DNA of 64,000 bases. Source: Planotetraspora phitsanulokensis. GTDB taxonomy: Bacteria; Actinomycetota; Actinomycetes; Streptosporangiales; Streptosporangiaceae. Positions 54,074 through 62,146 of this stretch are shown piece by piece. The position numbers and the translations under genes are program-made. Position 1 is the stretch's first letter, and every line of letters begins with the position of its first letter. The stretch lies in NCBI RefSeq assembly GCF_016863295.1, contig NZ_BOOP01000025.1:1-64000 (forward strand), given 5' to 3'. The notes under the pieces are model-generated. The model was given only the letters and a program-made list of their open reading frames with translations. It did not search any database and was not told the origin of the DNA.

Positions 54074-54235
54074 ATGACCAGCGAAATGGACAAGCTCAAG
54101 GCCAGGAAGGCCGAACTCCGCAAAAGCGGGCTGGGCGCCGTTGAGGCGGGCCGGATCGCGTACCGGGAAGCGAGCCAGCGCCTGCACGAGCGTGAGGAAG
54201 CCTGGCACGACGCACAGGAGCGGGACGGCCAGTGA
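54074..54235 (+). CDS. Small charged helical protein
   Basis: The product is 53 residues from ATG 54074, with AGGAG eight bases upstream (54061-54065). The sequence (MTSEMDKLKARKAELRKSGL, ending EAWHDAQERDGQ) is almost wholly charged helix. It overlaps the next gene by one base (TGATG). No family recognised. Confidence 0.6.
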   Translation: MTSEMDKLKARKAELRKSGLGAVEAGRIAYREASQRLHEREEAWHDAQERDGQ

Positions 54236-54627
54236 TGTCCTCCCGTATCCGCGCCGCGTTCTGGGATCCGTCCGGTTCCCGGTACGGCATCGCTACCTGG
54301 CCGTGGCGGATGGCCCCGCCGCACCTGATGACGCTGCGCCAGTTGGCCGCCCACGGGTTGCGGCCCGGCGGGCAGGGCGTGCAAGCGCAGGTGTTGTGGC
54401 GCTCCCGCCGCTACGGCGCCCCCGGCGGGGTGCGCGCCGCCTACCTGTATGACGTGCGCCTGGCCCTGCCGAAGCGGACCGCCACGCCGGCACAGCTCGA
54501 CGCGCTGGCCAAGGCGAACGCCGCCCGCCGGACCTGCCCCGACTGCAAGCGGGATGCCGGTTACGTGCTGCCCCGCCACCTGGGCACTTGCCTGGACTGC
54601 GCCGACCTCGCGGAGGTGGCCGCGTGA
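54235..54627 (+). CDS. Zinc-binding AICE protein (RRQRL-motif family)
   Basis: The product is 130 residues from ATG 54235. The C-terminal knuckle is CPDCKRDAGYVLPRHLGTCLDC, and the middle has QVLWRSRRYG then AAYLYDVRLALPKRTATPAQLDAL, a layout seen in the RRQRL-motif zinc-binding proteins of actinobacterial mobile elements (assignment by recall). The function is unknown; probably nucleic-acid or protein contact during transfer or replication. It is coupled at both ends (TGATG before, GTGA after). Confidence 0.7.
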   Translation: MSSRIRAAFWDPSGSRYGIATWPWRMAPPHLMTLRQLAAHGLRPGGQGVQAQVLWRSRRYGAPGGVRAAYLYDVRLALPKRTATPAQLDALAKANAARRTCPDCKRDAGYVLPRHLGTCLDCADLAEVAA

Positions 54628-54770
54628 CCCGCTGGGAGTACCGCGTCTGCGCTGTCCGTAGCGAATCCGACCTCAACCAGCTCGGTGCGCAGGGGTGGGA
54701 ACTCGTGTCCGCCGTCTACGACACCGACCGAATGATCGTCGCCCTCTACTTCAAGCGCCCCGCCGTCTGA
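54624..54770 (+). CDS. Small DUF4177-like protein
   Basis: The product is 48 residues from GTG 54624 overlapping the preceding stop. The pattern WEYRV..L..LGAQGWELVSAV....VALYFKRP is that of the compact DUF4177 family, of unknown function. It lies within the AICE small-gene run. Confidence 0.65.
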   Translation: MTRWEYRVCAVRSESDLNQLGAQGWELVSAVYDTDRMIVALYFKRPAV

Positions 54771-54783
54771 GGAGACCCCCGCC

Positions 54784-55662
54784 ATGAACACCACCAACCC
54801 GCCGCCTGATCCGCCGGCCCGCGCTCCGGCCCGGTGGCCGCTGCTGCTGCTCGCGCTGCCTGCCGGGGTGGCCACCTGGTCCGGTTGGGTCGGGCTGGGG
54901 GAGAAGACCGGTTTCGGCATGGTCACCCCGCTGCCCGGTATCGCGGACGGTTTCCAGATCAACACCGCGATCACGTTGCCGATCGGGGTGGAGACCTACG
55001 CCGCCTACGCGCTGGGCGCGTGGCTGTCACACACTCGCACGGTCAGCCCTGGCACCCGGGCGTTCGCCAAATGGTCAGCGATCGGCGCGCTCGTGCTCGG
55101 CATGCTCGGGCAGGTCGCCTATCACCTGCTGGAAGTGTTCAACCAGGAACACGCCCCGGTGGCCGTGACCACGTTGGTTTCCTGTCTGCCCGTGCTCGTG
55201 CTCGGCATGGGCGCCGCGCTCGGGCATCTGCTGTCCCGCGACGCCCACACCACCCCCGAGTCCGCCCCCACCGCGGCGGAGAGCGAGGCCGCCCCGGTGG
55301 CGGATTCGGCCGGTAGTGGCTCACTCGCTCCCGCCGTCCCGCCCACGATGGCTCCGGCCCTTCGGCCGAGCACGGCGCGCAAGTCGGTCCGGTCCGCGAC
55401 CAAGAAGGCACCCGCCCGGCCGCGCCGGACGGCTGCCGTCCCGGACGTGGACGACTTGATGCCGCTCGGGTGGACGATCGCCGCCGACCACGAGGCGCGC
55501 GGGATCACCCTCACCCGCGACCGGTTGAGGGATGCGATCCGCGGCACCGGTCAGACCATCTCGACCGACCGCGCCGGGGCGCTGCTGGCCCGACTGCGGA
55601 CCGAACCCCCGATGATCCCCGCCCCGGCCCCTGACCCGGTGCCGGTCCCTGACCACGCCTGA
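54784..55662 (+). CDS. Spd-like multi-pass membrane protein of the conjugation module
   Basis: The product is 292 residues. About four membrane segments occupy the first 155 residues (WPLLLLALPAGVATWSGWVGL, then ITLPIGVETYAAYALGAWL, AIGALVLGMLGQVAYHLLEVF and TTLVSCLPVLVLGMGAALGHLL). A basic Pro/Ala linker leads to a soluble tail with a small helical domain (TIAADHEARGITLTRDRLRDAIR). The layout is that of DUF2637/SpdB-type proteins encoded next to TraB, proposed to help spread the element through the mycelium. Automated annotation may call it a permease, for which there is no support. Confidence 0.7.
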   Translation: MNTTNPPPDPPARAPARWPLLLLALPAGVATWSGWVGLGEKTGFGMVTPLPGIADGFQINTAITLPIGVETYAAYALGAWLSHTRTVSPGTRAFAKWSAIGALVLGMLGQVAYHLLEVFNQEHAPVAVTTLVSCLPVLVLGMGAALGHLLSRDAHTTPESAPTAAESEAAPVADSAGSGSLAPAVPPTMAPALRPSTARKSVRSATKKAPARPRRTAAVPDVDDLMPLGWTIAADHEARGITLTRDRLRDAIRGTGQTISTDRAGALLARLRTEPPMIPAPAPDPVPVPDHA

Positions 55663-55683
55663 CCACGAAAGGAGCGCCCTGCC

Positions 55684-56019
55684 ATGTTCTTCTTCATCGC
55701 CGCCGGCTGCATCGCCCTGGCCTATCTGGCCCTGCTCGCGGCCACCGTCATCCGCATGCGGGTCACCGGGCCGAAGGTCCGCGCCGAGATCCGCGCCCGC
55801 ATGGCCCCGTTCCACTACCGGCCGGACGGCCCGCACGGTCCGACCGCCGTCATCCCCACCCGCAACTCACACGCCGCCCGCACGGACGTGACGCGGTCCG
55901 ACCGCGCATCGTCCCCGACCACTCCCGACAGCACGCAGGGCGCGACCCCATCCGCCAAGACAACGGCCGCGCCCTGCCACCCCGCCACCGTCAATGGACA
56001 CGAGGTGCACACAGCATGA
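55684..56019 (+). CDS. Small single-pass membrane protein next to the translocase
   Basis: The product is 111 residues. One N-terminal membrane helix (MFFFIAAGCIALAYLALLAA) is followed by a basic segment and a disordered Thr/Pro/Ala tail. It overlaps the FtsK-type gene by four bases (ATGA), so it is probably made with, and may assist, the translocase. No family recognised. Confidence 0.65.
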   Translation: MFFFIAAGCIALAYLALLAATVIRMRVTGPKVRAEIRARMAPFHYRPDGPHGPTAVIPTRNSHAARTDVTRSDRASSPTTPDSTQGATPSAKTTAAPCHPATVNGHEVHTA

Positions 56020-58283
56020 CTTACAACCCCTTCGAACCCGACGAGAACCCCGCCGACCGGCCGCCCCACGATGCCGGGCAGGACGCCGGGCAGAGCACCG
56101 GGCAGGGCGCGGACGTGGTCCAGCTCGACGCCGCCCGCGCCGAACGTGACCGGCTTGCCCCGCTCCCGCCCGCTGTCCCCGATAGCGAGCCGACTCACGT
56201 GCCGAACGGTGAGCCGGACGAGGGTGACGACTTCTTCGACCGCGAGACGGTGGCGATCACGGGCCGGATCGTCGGCCCGCCGGTGGACCCGCCGGACGAG
56301 ACCGCCGCCCCGCACCGCCCCCAGGCCACGTCCAAGCGTCCGCCGATCGTCCCCGGCTGGGCGCGGACCTGGGCGACGCTTCGCGCCGCGGCAGCGTGGA
56401 AGGCAAAGGACGCCGGATACCTGGTTGGCTACCACGCCCTGCGGTCCCCGAAGTACGTGGCCAAGACCGCGGTGTATGCCCCGGTCGGGCTGCTGTCCAC
56501 GGGCGGCCGGCTGCTGACCTGGGCGACAGCCGAACAGGGCAATTGGGCGCTGCGCCAGTACGCCGCCGACCGCAACGACCCCGAGACGTGGCTCAAGCTG
56601 GACAAGCAGCGTCAGCGCCAGTCCCGGTGGCGCTGGACGGTCCTGCTGTTCGGCAGCATCCTTGCCCTGGTCGGTCTGCTGGTCTTCCTGGCCGTTGACC
56701 TGCCCGGGTGGGTCCGCCTCGCCGCTTTGGCGGGTGCGGTGCCGCTGCTGGCCCGCGCGGGTCGTCCGGCGGACAAGCCGATCACCGACCGGGTCACCGA
56801 AGGCCAGCGTTACCGCAAGCTGACCGCGGAACTGGTCCGCCGGGCGCTTCTGGCCTGCGGCATCCCCGGCATCAACCAAGCAGTGAGCAAAGACCCGAAC
56901 GCGATCAGCTTTCCGCAGGAGATCCACCGCGACGGCCCCGGTCACATGGCCATCGTTGACCTGCCGTTCGGGGTGGAGGCCGCTGACGTGATCGCCCGCC
57001 GGGGCCGGTTGGCGTCCGCGATGCGGCTCCCGCTCGATCAGGTCTGGCCCGAGCCCGGTGTCGGCCACCCCGGACGGCTCGCGCTGTGGGTCGGCTACGA
57101 GCCCGCCGGCCAGATGCGCCAGCCCGCCTGGCCTCTCCTGCGGGACGGCAAGGTGGATGTATTCAAGCCGTTCCCGTTCGCGACCACCCCGCGTATGGAC
57201 GTGATCCATGGTGACCTGATGTTCCGTAACTGGCTGGTCGGTGGCCAGCCCGGATCGGGCAAGACCTTCGCTCTGCGGCTGGCCGTGCTGGCCGCCGCGC
57301 TCGACCCCCGCGCTGAGCTGCGCGTCTATGAGCTCAAGGGCGTCGGTGACTTCAAGGTCATGGAGCCGGTGTGCACCGAGTACGGCAACGGGTTCGACGA
57401 TGAGACGATCGCCCGCTGTGCGGCCATGCTGGCCTGGCTCTATAAGGAGTGCGAACGGCGTTCCAAGCGGATCGACCACTACGCCGCCCTCGGCAAGGCG
57501 CCGGAGAACAAGGTCACCCCGGAACTCGCCTCGCTCAAGGGGTCCGGGCTGCATCCGCTGATCGTGTCCATTGACGAGATCCAAGAGCTGTTCTCCCACC
57601 GCGAGCATGGCAAGGACGCCGGGGAGATCTGCGAGAAGGTCATCAAGCTCGGGCGCGCCTTGGGCGTGGTGCTGCTGATCGGCACCCAGATCCCCGACAA
57701 GGACTCACTCCCGACCGGCATCACCCGCAACGTCAACACCCGGTACTGCATGAGCGTGGCCGATCAGGTCGCCAACGACATGATCCTGGGCACCTCGATG
57801 TACAAGAACGGCTACCGGGCAACCGTGTTCGAGCCGAAGGTAGACGCCGGGTGGGGCATCCTCACCGGGATCGGCAAGCCCGCCGCCCGCCGCTCGTTCT
57901 TCGTGGACTCCAACGCGGCCAAGCAGGTGGTAGCCCGCGCCATCGCCCTGCGGGTGGACGCCGGGACCATGCCCGAACCCGACACCCAGACCCGGACCGA
58001 CGTCCCCAGCTTCGATCTGCTGGCCGACCTTGCCCAGGTGTGGCCGGCCGCCGACGACGCCGCGTGGAATGAGCTGCTGTGCTCCCGCCTGGCCGGCATG
58101 CGGCCCGAGGTCTACGGCGGGTGGAAGTCCGAACAGCTCACCGCCGCGCTCAAGCCCCACGGCGTGAAGGTCGGCGACATCGGCCGGCGGATCGACGGCA
58201 AGCCCGTCACCCGGCGCGGTATCCGCCGCGACGACCTGACCGCCGCGATTGCGGAGCGTAACCGTCGAGGGCGCTCCGGCTGA
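56016..58283 (+). CDS. FtsK/SpoIIIE-type conjugative DNA translocase (TraB/TraSA-like)
   Basis: The product is 755 residues. A disordered N-terminus, two membrane helices (about 208-228 and 231-248) and the motor domain follow in order. Walker A is GGQPGSGKTF (409-418) and Walker B is LIVSIDEIQELF (Asp520-Glu521). The last 75 residues form a winged-helix domain (EQLTAALKPHGVKVGDIGRR), the part that in TraB reads 8-bp clt repeats. One such protein suffices to move double-stranded DNA between hyphae in Streptomyces-type conjugation. A GCTAGC palindrome array lies just behind the gene and may be its DNA target. Confidence 0.93.
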   Translation: MTYNPFEPDENPADRPPHDAGQDAGQSTGQGADVVQLDAARAERDRLAPLPPAVPDSEPTHVPNGEPDEGDDFFDRETVAITGRIVGPPVDPPDETAAPHRPQATSKRPPIVPGWARTWATLRAAAAWKAKDAGYLVGYHALRSPKYVAKTAVYAPVGLLSTGGRLLTWATAEQGNWALRQYAADRNDPETWLKLDKQRQRQSRWRWTVLLFGSILALVGLLVFLAVDLPGWVRLAALAGAVPLLARAGRPADKPITDRVTEGQRYRKLTAELVRRALLACGIPGINQAVSKDPNAISFPQEIHRDGPGHMAIVDLPFGVEAADVIARRGRLASAMRLPLDQVWPEPGVGHPGRLALWVGYEPAGQMRQPAWPLLRDGKVDVFKPFPFATTPRMDVIHGDLMFRNWLVGGQPGSGKTFALRLAVLAAALDPRAELRVYELKGVGDFKVMEPVCTEYGNGFDDETIARCAAMLAWLYKECERRSKRIDHYAALGKAPENKVTPELASLKGSGLHPLIVSIDEIQELFSHREHGKDAGEICEKVIKLGRALGVVLLIGTQIPDKDSLPTGITRNVNTRYCMSVADQVANDMILGTSMYKNGYRATVFEPKVDAGWGILTGIGKPAARRSFFVDSNAAKQVVARAIALRVDAGTMPEPDTQTRTDVPSFDLLADLAQVWPAADDAAWNELLCSRLAGMRPEVYGGWKSEQLTAALKPHGVKVGDIGRRIDGKPVTRRGIRRDDLTAAIAERNRRGRSG

Positions 58284-58290
58284 CCCGCCG

Positions 58291-58380
58291 GGGGCTGCTA
58301 GCGCTAGCGGGCCACCCTGCTAGCGCTAGCAGCCCCGCTAGCACCCCAAACAACCCGTGATCAGGACGCTAGACGCTAGC
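58291..58380. repeat. GCTAGC palindrome array after the translocase gene
   Basis: GGGGCTGCTAGCGCTAGC (58291-58308) and its exact complement (58319-58336) form an 18-bp inverted repeat with a 10-base spacer. Each arm contains the palindrome GCTAGCGCTAGC, and the two lie 22 bases apart. Further GCTAGC copies are at 58337-58342 and 58375-58380, with a near copy (GCTAGA) at 58368 and another GCTAGC at 58445. CTAG is normally scarce in such genomes. Possible roles are conjugal locus (clt), terminator or replication site. Confidence 0.8.
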
Positions 58381-58423
58381 GCCCTTACCTGGCCACGCCC
58401 CTGAACCGGCCCTGGAGGCTGTT

Positions 58424-58675
58424 GTGGACCCCCGAGTCCTTCTTGCTAGCGCTCTTCTTATCACCCTCCCGCTCGTCACGCTCGGTTACATCACGGCTTG
58501 CTATGTCAAGCCGTTCGCCCGCTGCTGGTGGTGCAACGGCAAACGCCGCAAGCCCAACCGGATCGGCCGCGGCTGGCACGACTGCCGCCTCTGCAACGGC
58601 ACCGGCCTACGCCTGCGCATCGGCCGGCACATCTGGAACCACGCCCGCCGCCTCTACCGCGACGGCAACCGATGA
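58424..58675 (+). CDS. Small membrane-anchored zinc-finger protein
   Basis: The product is 83 residues from GTG 58424, with GGAGG at a five-base gap. An N-terminal membrane helix (VLLASALLITLPLVTLGYITACY) is followed by a zinc knuckle, CWWCNGKRR..GRGWHDCRLCNGTG, and a basic tail. It overlaps the methyltransferase gene by four bases. Similar small proteins accompany replication genes in AICEs; function unknown. Confidence 0.7.
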   Translation: MDPRVLLASALLITLPLVTLGYITACYVKPFARCWWCNGKRRKPNRIGRGWHDCRLCNGTGLRLRIGRHIWNHARRLYRDGNR

Positions 58676-59679
58676 CCGGCCCCGCCGGGCTGTCCACCGC
58701 GGGCTCCATGTGCTCCGGTTACGGCGGGCTCGACCTGGCCGTAGCCGCCATGCTCGGCACCCGCCTGCTCTGGACGGCCGACAACGACACCCGCGCGGCA
58801 ACCTGCCTGGCCCACCGGTTCCCCGCCGCGCCGAACCTGGGCGACCTCACCGCCGTGGACTGGACCGCCGTGTCGGCCCCGGACGTGCTGGCCGCCGGAT
58901 TCCCCTGCACTCCGATCTCATCCGCCGGACACGGGCTCGGCCTGGACGACGAAAGGTGGCTCTTCGATGACATCGCCGACGCCGTTGGCCGAATGGAGCC
59001 ACACCCCCGGCTGCTCGTGCTCGAAAACGTCGCTCGGCTGCTGTCTGTCAACGACGGGCACGCTATGGCCCGAGTCGTTCACCGCCTGGCCACGCTCGGC
59101 TACGTGGGACGCTGGCGGGTTGTCCGAGCTTCCGACGTCGGCGCACCCCACCAACGCGCCCGGATCTTCATCGTCGCCTGGCCTGCCGACCCCGAGAGCA
59201 CGGGACTGGAAATCCGGCGGCAGGGACGGCCTTCACCAGGCGCTGCTTCCCACCCCCCGCACCTCCGACACCAACGGGATCGGCACACGCGGGAAGGGCG
59301 GCCCGGACCTCCGCACCCTCGTGGTCCTGATGCTGCCCCCAGCACCGGACAAGCCCATCGCCCCGCACACCACGGCACCCGATGGGGACGCTACGAGCCC
59401 GCCATCCGCCGATGGGAACACCTCACCGGCCGACCCGCACCCCACCCCACCGAACCCGCCCCCGGCGGAGGCCGGCGACTCGCCGCCCCCTTCTCCGAAT
59501 GGCTCATGGGCCTCCCCACCGGATGGGTCACCCACGTCCCCGGCCTCACCCGCACCGGACAGCTCCACCTGATCGGCAACGGCGTCGTCCCGCAACAGGC
59601 CACCGCCGCCCTGCTCGACCTGCTGCCCGCCCACCTGATCCCCGCACCCGCCCACCACTGGGAGGAACGAGCGTCATGA
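58672..59679 (+). CDS. C5 cytosine-specific DNA methyltransferase
   Basis: The product is 335 residues from ATG 58672 (ATGA overlap). Motif I is MCSGYGGLDLA, motif IV is GFPCTPISS (catalytic Cys79), motif VI is LENV (117-120), motif VIII is QRARIF (161-166) and motif X includes GNGVVPQQA. It would methylate cytosine within a short target, protecting the element from restriction or marking it. Residues about 180-235 are unusually Pro/His/Arg-rich, while the +1 frame there reads LLPTPRTSDTNG and GGPDLRTLVVL, typical of this family, so a compensated frameshift in the recognition region is likely. No partner restriction gene is adjacent. Confidence 0.87.
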   Translation: MTGPAGLSTAGSMCSGYGGLDLAVAAMLGTRLLWTADNDTRAATCLAHRFPAAPNLGDLTAVDWTAVSAPDVLAAGFPCTPISSAGHGLGLDDERWLFDDIADAVGRMEPHPRLLVLENVARLLSVNDGHAMARVVHRLATLGYVGRWRVVRASDVGAPHQRARIFIVAWPADPESTGLEIRRQGRPSPGAASHPPHLRHQRDRHTREGRPGPPHPRGPDAAPSTGQAHRPAHHGTRWGRYEPAIRRWEHLTGRPAPHPTEPAPGGGRRLAAPFSEWLMGLPTGWVTHVPGLTRTGQLHLIGNGVVPQQATAALLDLLPAHLIPAPAHHWEERAS

Positions 59680-60572
59680 ACGATCTCACCCGCTACGCCC
59701 TGGCCGCCGCCGCCCGCGGCTGGCACGTCTTCCCCCTCACCCCCGGCGGCAAGATCCCGCTCAAAGGCTGGGCGTGGACCGAACACCACACCACCGACCC
59801 CGCAACCATCTCCCGGTTTTGGTCGGGGGCACCGTACAACATCGGCATCGCCACCGGCCCCTCCCGCCTCGTGGTCGTGGACCTCGACACCCCCAAGAAG
59901 GAGGGGCTTCGCCCCCCGCCCCCCTGGGACCTGCCGGGAGTCAACGACGGCGCCGACGTGCTGGCCGTCCTCTGCGAACGAGCCGGGCAACCCCTGCCAT
60001 TCGACACCTTCATCGTCACCACCCGCCGGGGTGGCCTGCACCTGTACTTCACCCCGCCCGACGGGCCACCGCTCGGCAACACCTCCGGCGACAAAGGCAA
60101 CGGACTCGGCTGGCTGATCGACACCCGCGCCCACGGCGGATACGTCGTCGGCCCCGGCAGCGTTGTGGACCTCGACGACGGCGCCGGCACCTACGAGGTA
60201 CTCGACAACACCACCCCGGCCCCGCTGCCCCCCTGGCTGTTTCAGCGCCTTTTGCCCCCACCGCAGCCACCGCAACGCCCCGTCACGGTCACCCTGCCCG
60301 ATGGGCGTAAGGGCGCCTACCTACGCGCCGCGCTGGACTCCGAGCTAGAACGCGTCGCCACCGCCCCGCGCGGCCAGCGCAACCACACGCTCTATCTCGC
60401 CGCCGTGGCCCTGGGCCAACTCGCCGCCGGAGACGCGATCCCCGACCACGAGGTCACGGCCTTGCTGAAACAGGCAGGGATGGCCGCCGGGCTGGCCGAG
60501 AGCGAAACCGCCCTGACCGTCGCATCTGGGCTGCGAGCCGGAGCCAAACGCCCCCGAAGCGTGGCCGCATGA
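59676..60572 (+). CDS. Primase-polymerase (PrimPol, archaeo-eukaryotic primase fold) of the AICE replication module
   Basis: The product is 298 residues from ATG 59676 (ATGA overlap, GGAGG upstream). The bifunctional primase/polymerase N-terminal domain begins YALAAAARGWHVFPLTPGGKIPL. Metal ligands are in VVVDLD (Asp69, Asp71), the nucleotide-binding His is in GLHLYF (His122), and a third acid may be in LIDTRAHGGYVVGPGS. It should prime and extend during rolling-circle or theta-type replication of the excised element. It is coupled to the DUF3631 ATPase downstream. Confidence 0.9.
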   Translation: MNDLTRYALAAAARGWHVFPLTPGGKIPLKGWAWTEHHTTDPATISRFWSGAPYNIGIATGPSRLVVVDLDTPKKEGLRPPPPWDLPGVNDGADVLAVLCERAGQPLPFDTFIVTTRRGGLHLYFTPPDGPPLGNTSGDKGNGLGWLIDTRAHGGYVVGPGSVVDLDDGAGTYEVLDNTTPAPLPPWLFQRLLPPPQPPQRPVTVTLPDGRKGAYLRAALDSELERVATAPRGQRNHTLYLAAVALGQLAAGDAIPDHEVTALLKQAGMAAGLAESETALTVASGLRAGAKRPRSVAA

Positions 60573-61783
60573 CCACCTCGCCCACACACCCGGGAGACCC
60601 ATCCATGAACCCACCCGCCAACCGCGGCGCGGACCTGCTGAACAACCTGCTGGCCGCGCTCACCCGCTACGTGATCCTGCCGACCCCCGAGGCCGCCGAC
60701 GCCGTGGCCCTGTGGATCGCAGCCAGCCACGCCCAACCCGCCTGGGCGCACGCCCCGCGCCTGGTCATCCGCGCCCCCGAAAAGCGCTGCGGCAAGTCCC
60801 GGCTGCTCGACATCGTGGAAGCCACCTGCCACAACCCGTTCATCACCGTCAACTCCTCACCGGCCGCCGTTTACCGGTCCATCACCGACGACCCGCCCAC
60901 GCTGCTCGTCGACGAGGCAGACACGATCTTCGGCCCCAAAGCCGACGGCAACGAAGACCTTCGCGGGCTGCTCAACGCCGGGCATCAGCGCAACCGGCCG
61001 GCCAAGCGCTACGACGCCAACAGCAACCGCGTCGAATCCATCCCCACCTTCGCCATGGCCTCACTCGCCGGTATCGGAGCCATGCCCGACACCATCGAAG
61101 ACCGCGCCGTCGTCATCCGCATGCGCCGCCGCGGACCCGGCGAAACCGTCGCCCCCTACCGTCACCGCCGCGACCGGCCCGCCCTCCGCCAACTCGCGCA
61201 AGAGCTATCCGCGTGGCTGCGCGCTGACCTCGACACCCTGGAGAGATCCGAACCACCCATGCCCGTCGAAGACCGCGCCGCCGACACCTGGGAAGCCCTC
61301 GTGGCCGTCGCCGACCACGCTGGCCACCACTGGCCGGACCGCGCCCGCGCCGCCGTACTCGCATTGACCGCCGAAGCCGACGACAACGGCCAGCCCTCCA
61401 ACCGTGTCCGGCTGCTGGCCGACTGCCGCACCGCGTTCGGCACCGACACTGCCTTGCCCACCGCCACCCTGCTCGAACGGCTCAAAGCCGACCCCGAGGC
61501 CCCGTGGGCGGACTACGGACCCAACGGGCTCACCGCGATGAGGCTCGGCGTCATCCTGCGCGAATACGAGATCCGATCGGGCAACATCCGCTTTCCCGAT
61601 GGCAGCCAGGCCAAGGGCTACCAGCGCGTCGATTTCGCCGACGCCTGGGCGCGCTACTGCCCCGCTCTCGAACCCCTTCCTGAGGCCGAAGTCCTCCCGT
61701 TCGGGAGGGGTAGCCGTCCCGGCCGTCCCAGCATCGTCAACGCAGGTCAGAGCGGGACGGCTCCGATTCCTGGGACGGCTTAA
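60569..61783 (+). CDS. DUF3631 helicase-like ATPase, replication protein of the AICE
   Basis: The product is 404 residues starting in an ATGA overlap. Walker A is APEKRCGKSRLL (Lys about 76) and Walker B is PTLLVDEADTIF (Asp115-Glu116), with an arginine-finger region near DTIEDRAVVIRMRRR. The DUF3631 C-terminal domain covers about 210-370 (LLADCRTAFG.., LREYEIRSGNIRFPDG). With the PrimPol it makes the replication initiator pair found in one class of AICEs. The end of the gene runs into a repeat-rich region that may be the origin. Confidence 0.88.
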   Translation: MTTSPTHPGDPSMNPPANRGADLLNNLLAALTRYVILPTPEAADAVALWIAASHAQPAWAHAPRLVIRAPEKRCGKSRLLDIVEATCHNPFITVNSSPAAVYRSITDDPPTLLVDEADTIFGPKADGNEDLRGLLNAGHQRNRPAKRYDANSNRVESIPTFAMASLAGIGAMPDTIEDRAVVIRMRRRGPGETVAPYRHRRDRPALRQLAQELSAWLRADLDTLERSEPPMPVEDRAADTWEALVAVADHAGHHWPDRARAAVLALTAEADDNGQPSNRVRLLADCRTAFGTDTALPTATLLERLKADPEAPWADYGPNGLTAMRLGVILREYEIRSGNIRFPDGSQAKGYQRVDFADAWARYCPALEPLPEAEVLPFGRGSRPGRPSIVNAGQSGTAPIPGTA

Positions 61784-61917
61784 GCCGTCCCACCTAAAAA
61801 GCCGTCCCGGGGATGACCTGCGGAAACGACCCTGGGACGGCTGGTACGGCTACCCCCCTCACAACCGCACATGCGCCCTTTAAGAGACCCGTTTGCGCCC
61901 GGCTTAAGGGCCGTCCC
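61712..61917. repeat. GGGACGGCT iteron-like region, candidate replication origin
   Basis: The nonamer GGGACGGCT or its complement AGCCGTCCC (allowing GGCCGTCCC) occurs at 61712, 61721, 61754, 61772, 61783, 61800, 61834 and 61909. The pair at 61772-61791 makes the perfect palindrome GGGACGGCTTAAGCCGTCCC across the stop codon. CGCAGGTCA (61741-61749) is mirrored by TGACCTGCG (61814-61822). Eight copies in about 200 bases directly behind the replication genes suggest iterons. Confidence 0.72.
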
Positions 61918-61951
61918 CACAGCTGAACACCACCCGGAAGGACACGCACGC

Positions 61952-62146
61952 ATGGCCACCGCCGCCGCGAGCAAGCCCCTCACCGTCCCCCAGGTCTGCG
62001 ACGAACTCGGCATCTCCCGATCGACCTTCTACGAATGGCGCGCCAAGCGCCGTGCACCTAAGTGCATCACCCTGCCCAACGGCAGCCTCCGGGTCCGCCG
62101 TACCGAACTTGACCGCTGGCTCGACGACCGAGAGGACGCCGCCTAA
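61952..62146 (+). CDS. Excisionase-like helix-turn-helix protein
   Basis: The product is 64 residues from ATG 61952, with GGAAGG upstream. A MerR/AlpA-type fold is shown by LTVPQVCDELGISRSTFYEWRAKRRAP and RVRRTELDRWLDDRED. Proteins of this size just before the integrase act as recombination directionality factors (Xis) in AICEs. It overlaps the integrase by one base (TAATG). Confidence 0.88.
   Translation: MATAAASKPLTVPQVCDELGISRSTFYEWRAKRRAPKCITLPNGSLRVRRTELDRWLDDREDAA

Noticed and set aside
55815..57608. 597-codon minus-strand frame over the FtsK-type gene
   Set aside because: Antisense of the Walker-motif ATPase; no motifs of its own.
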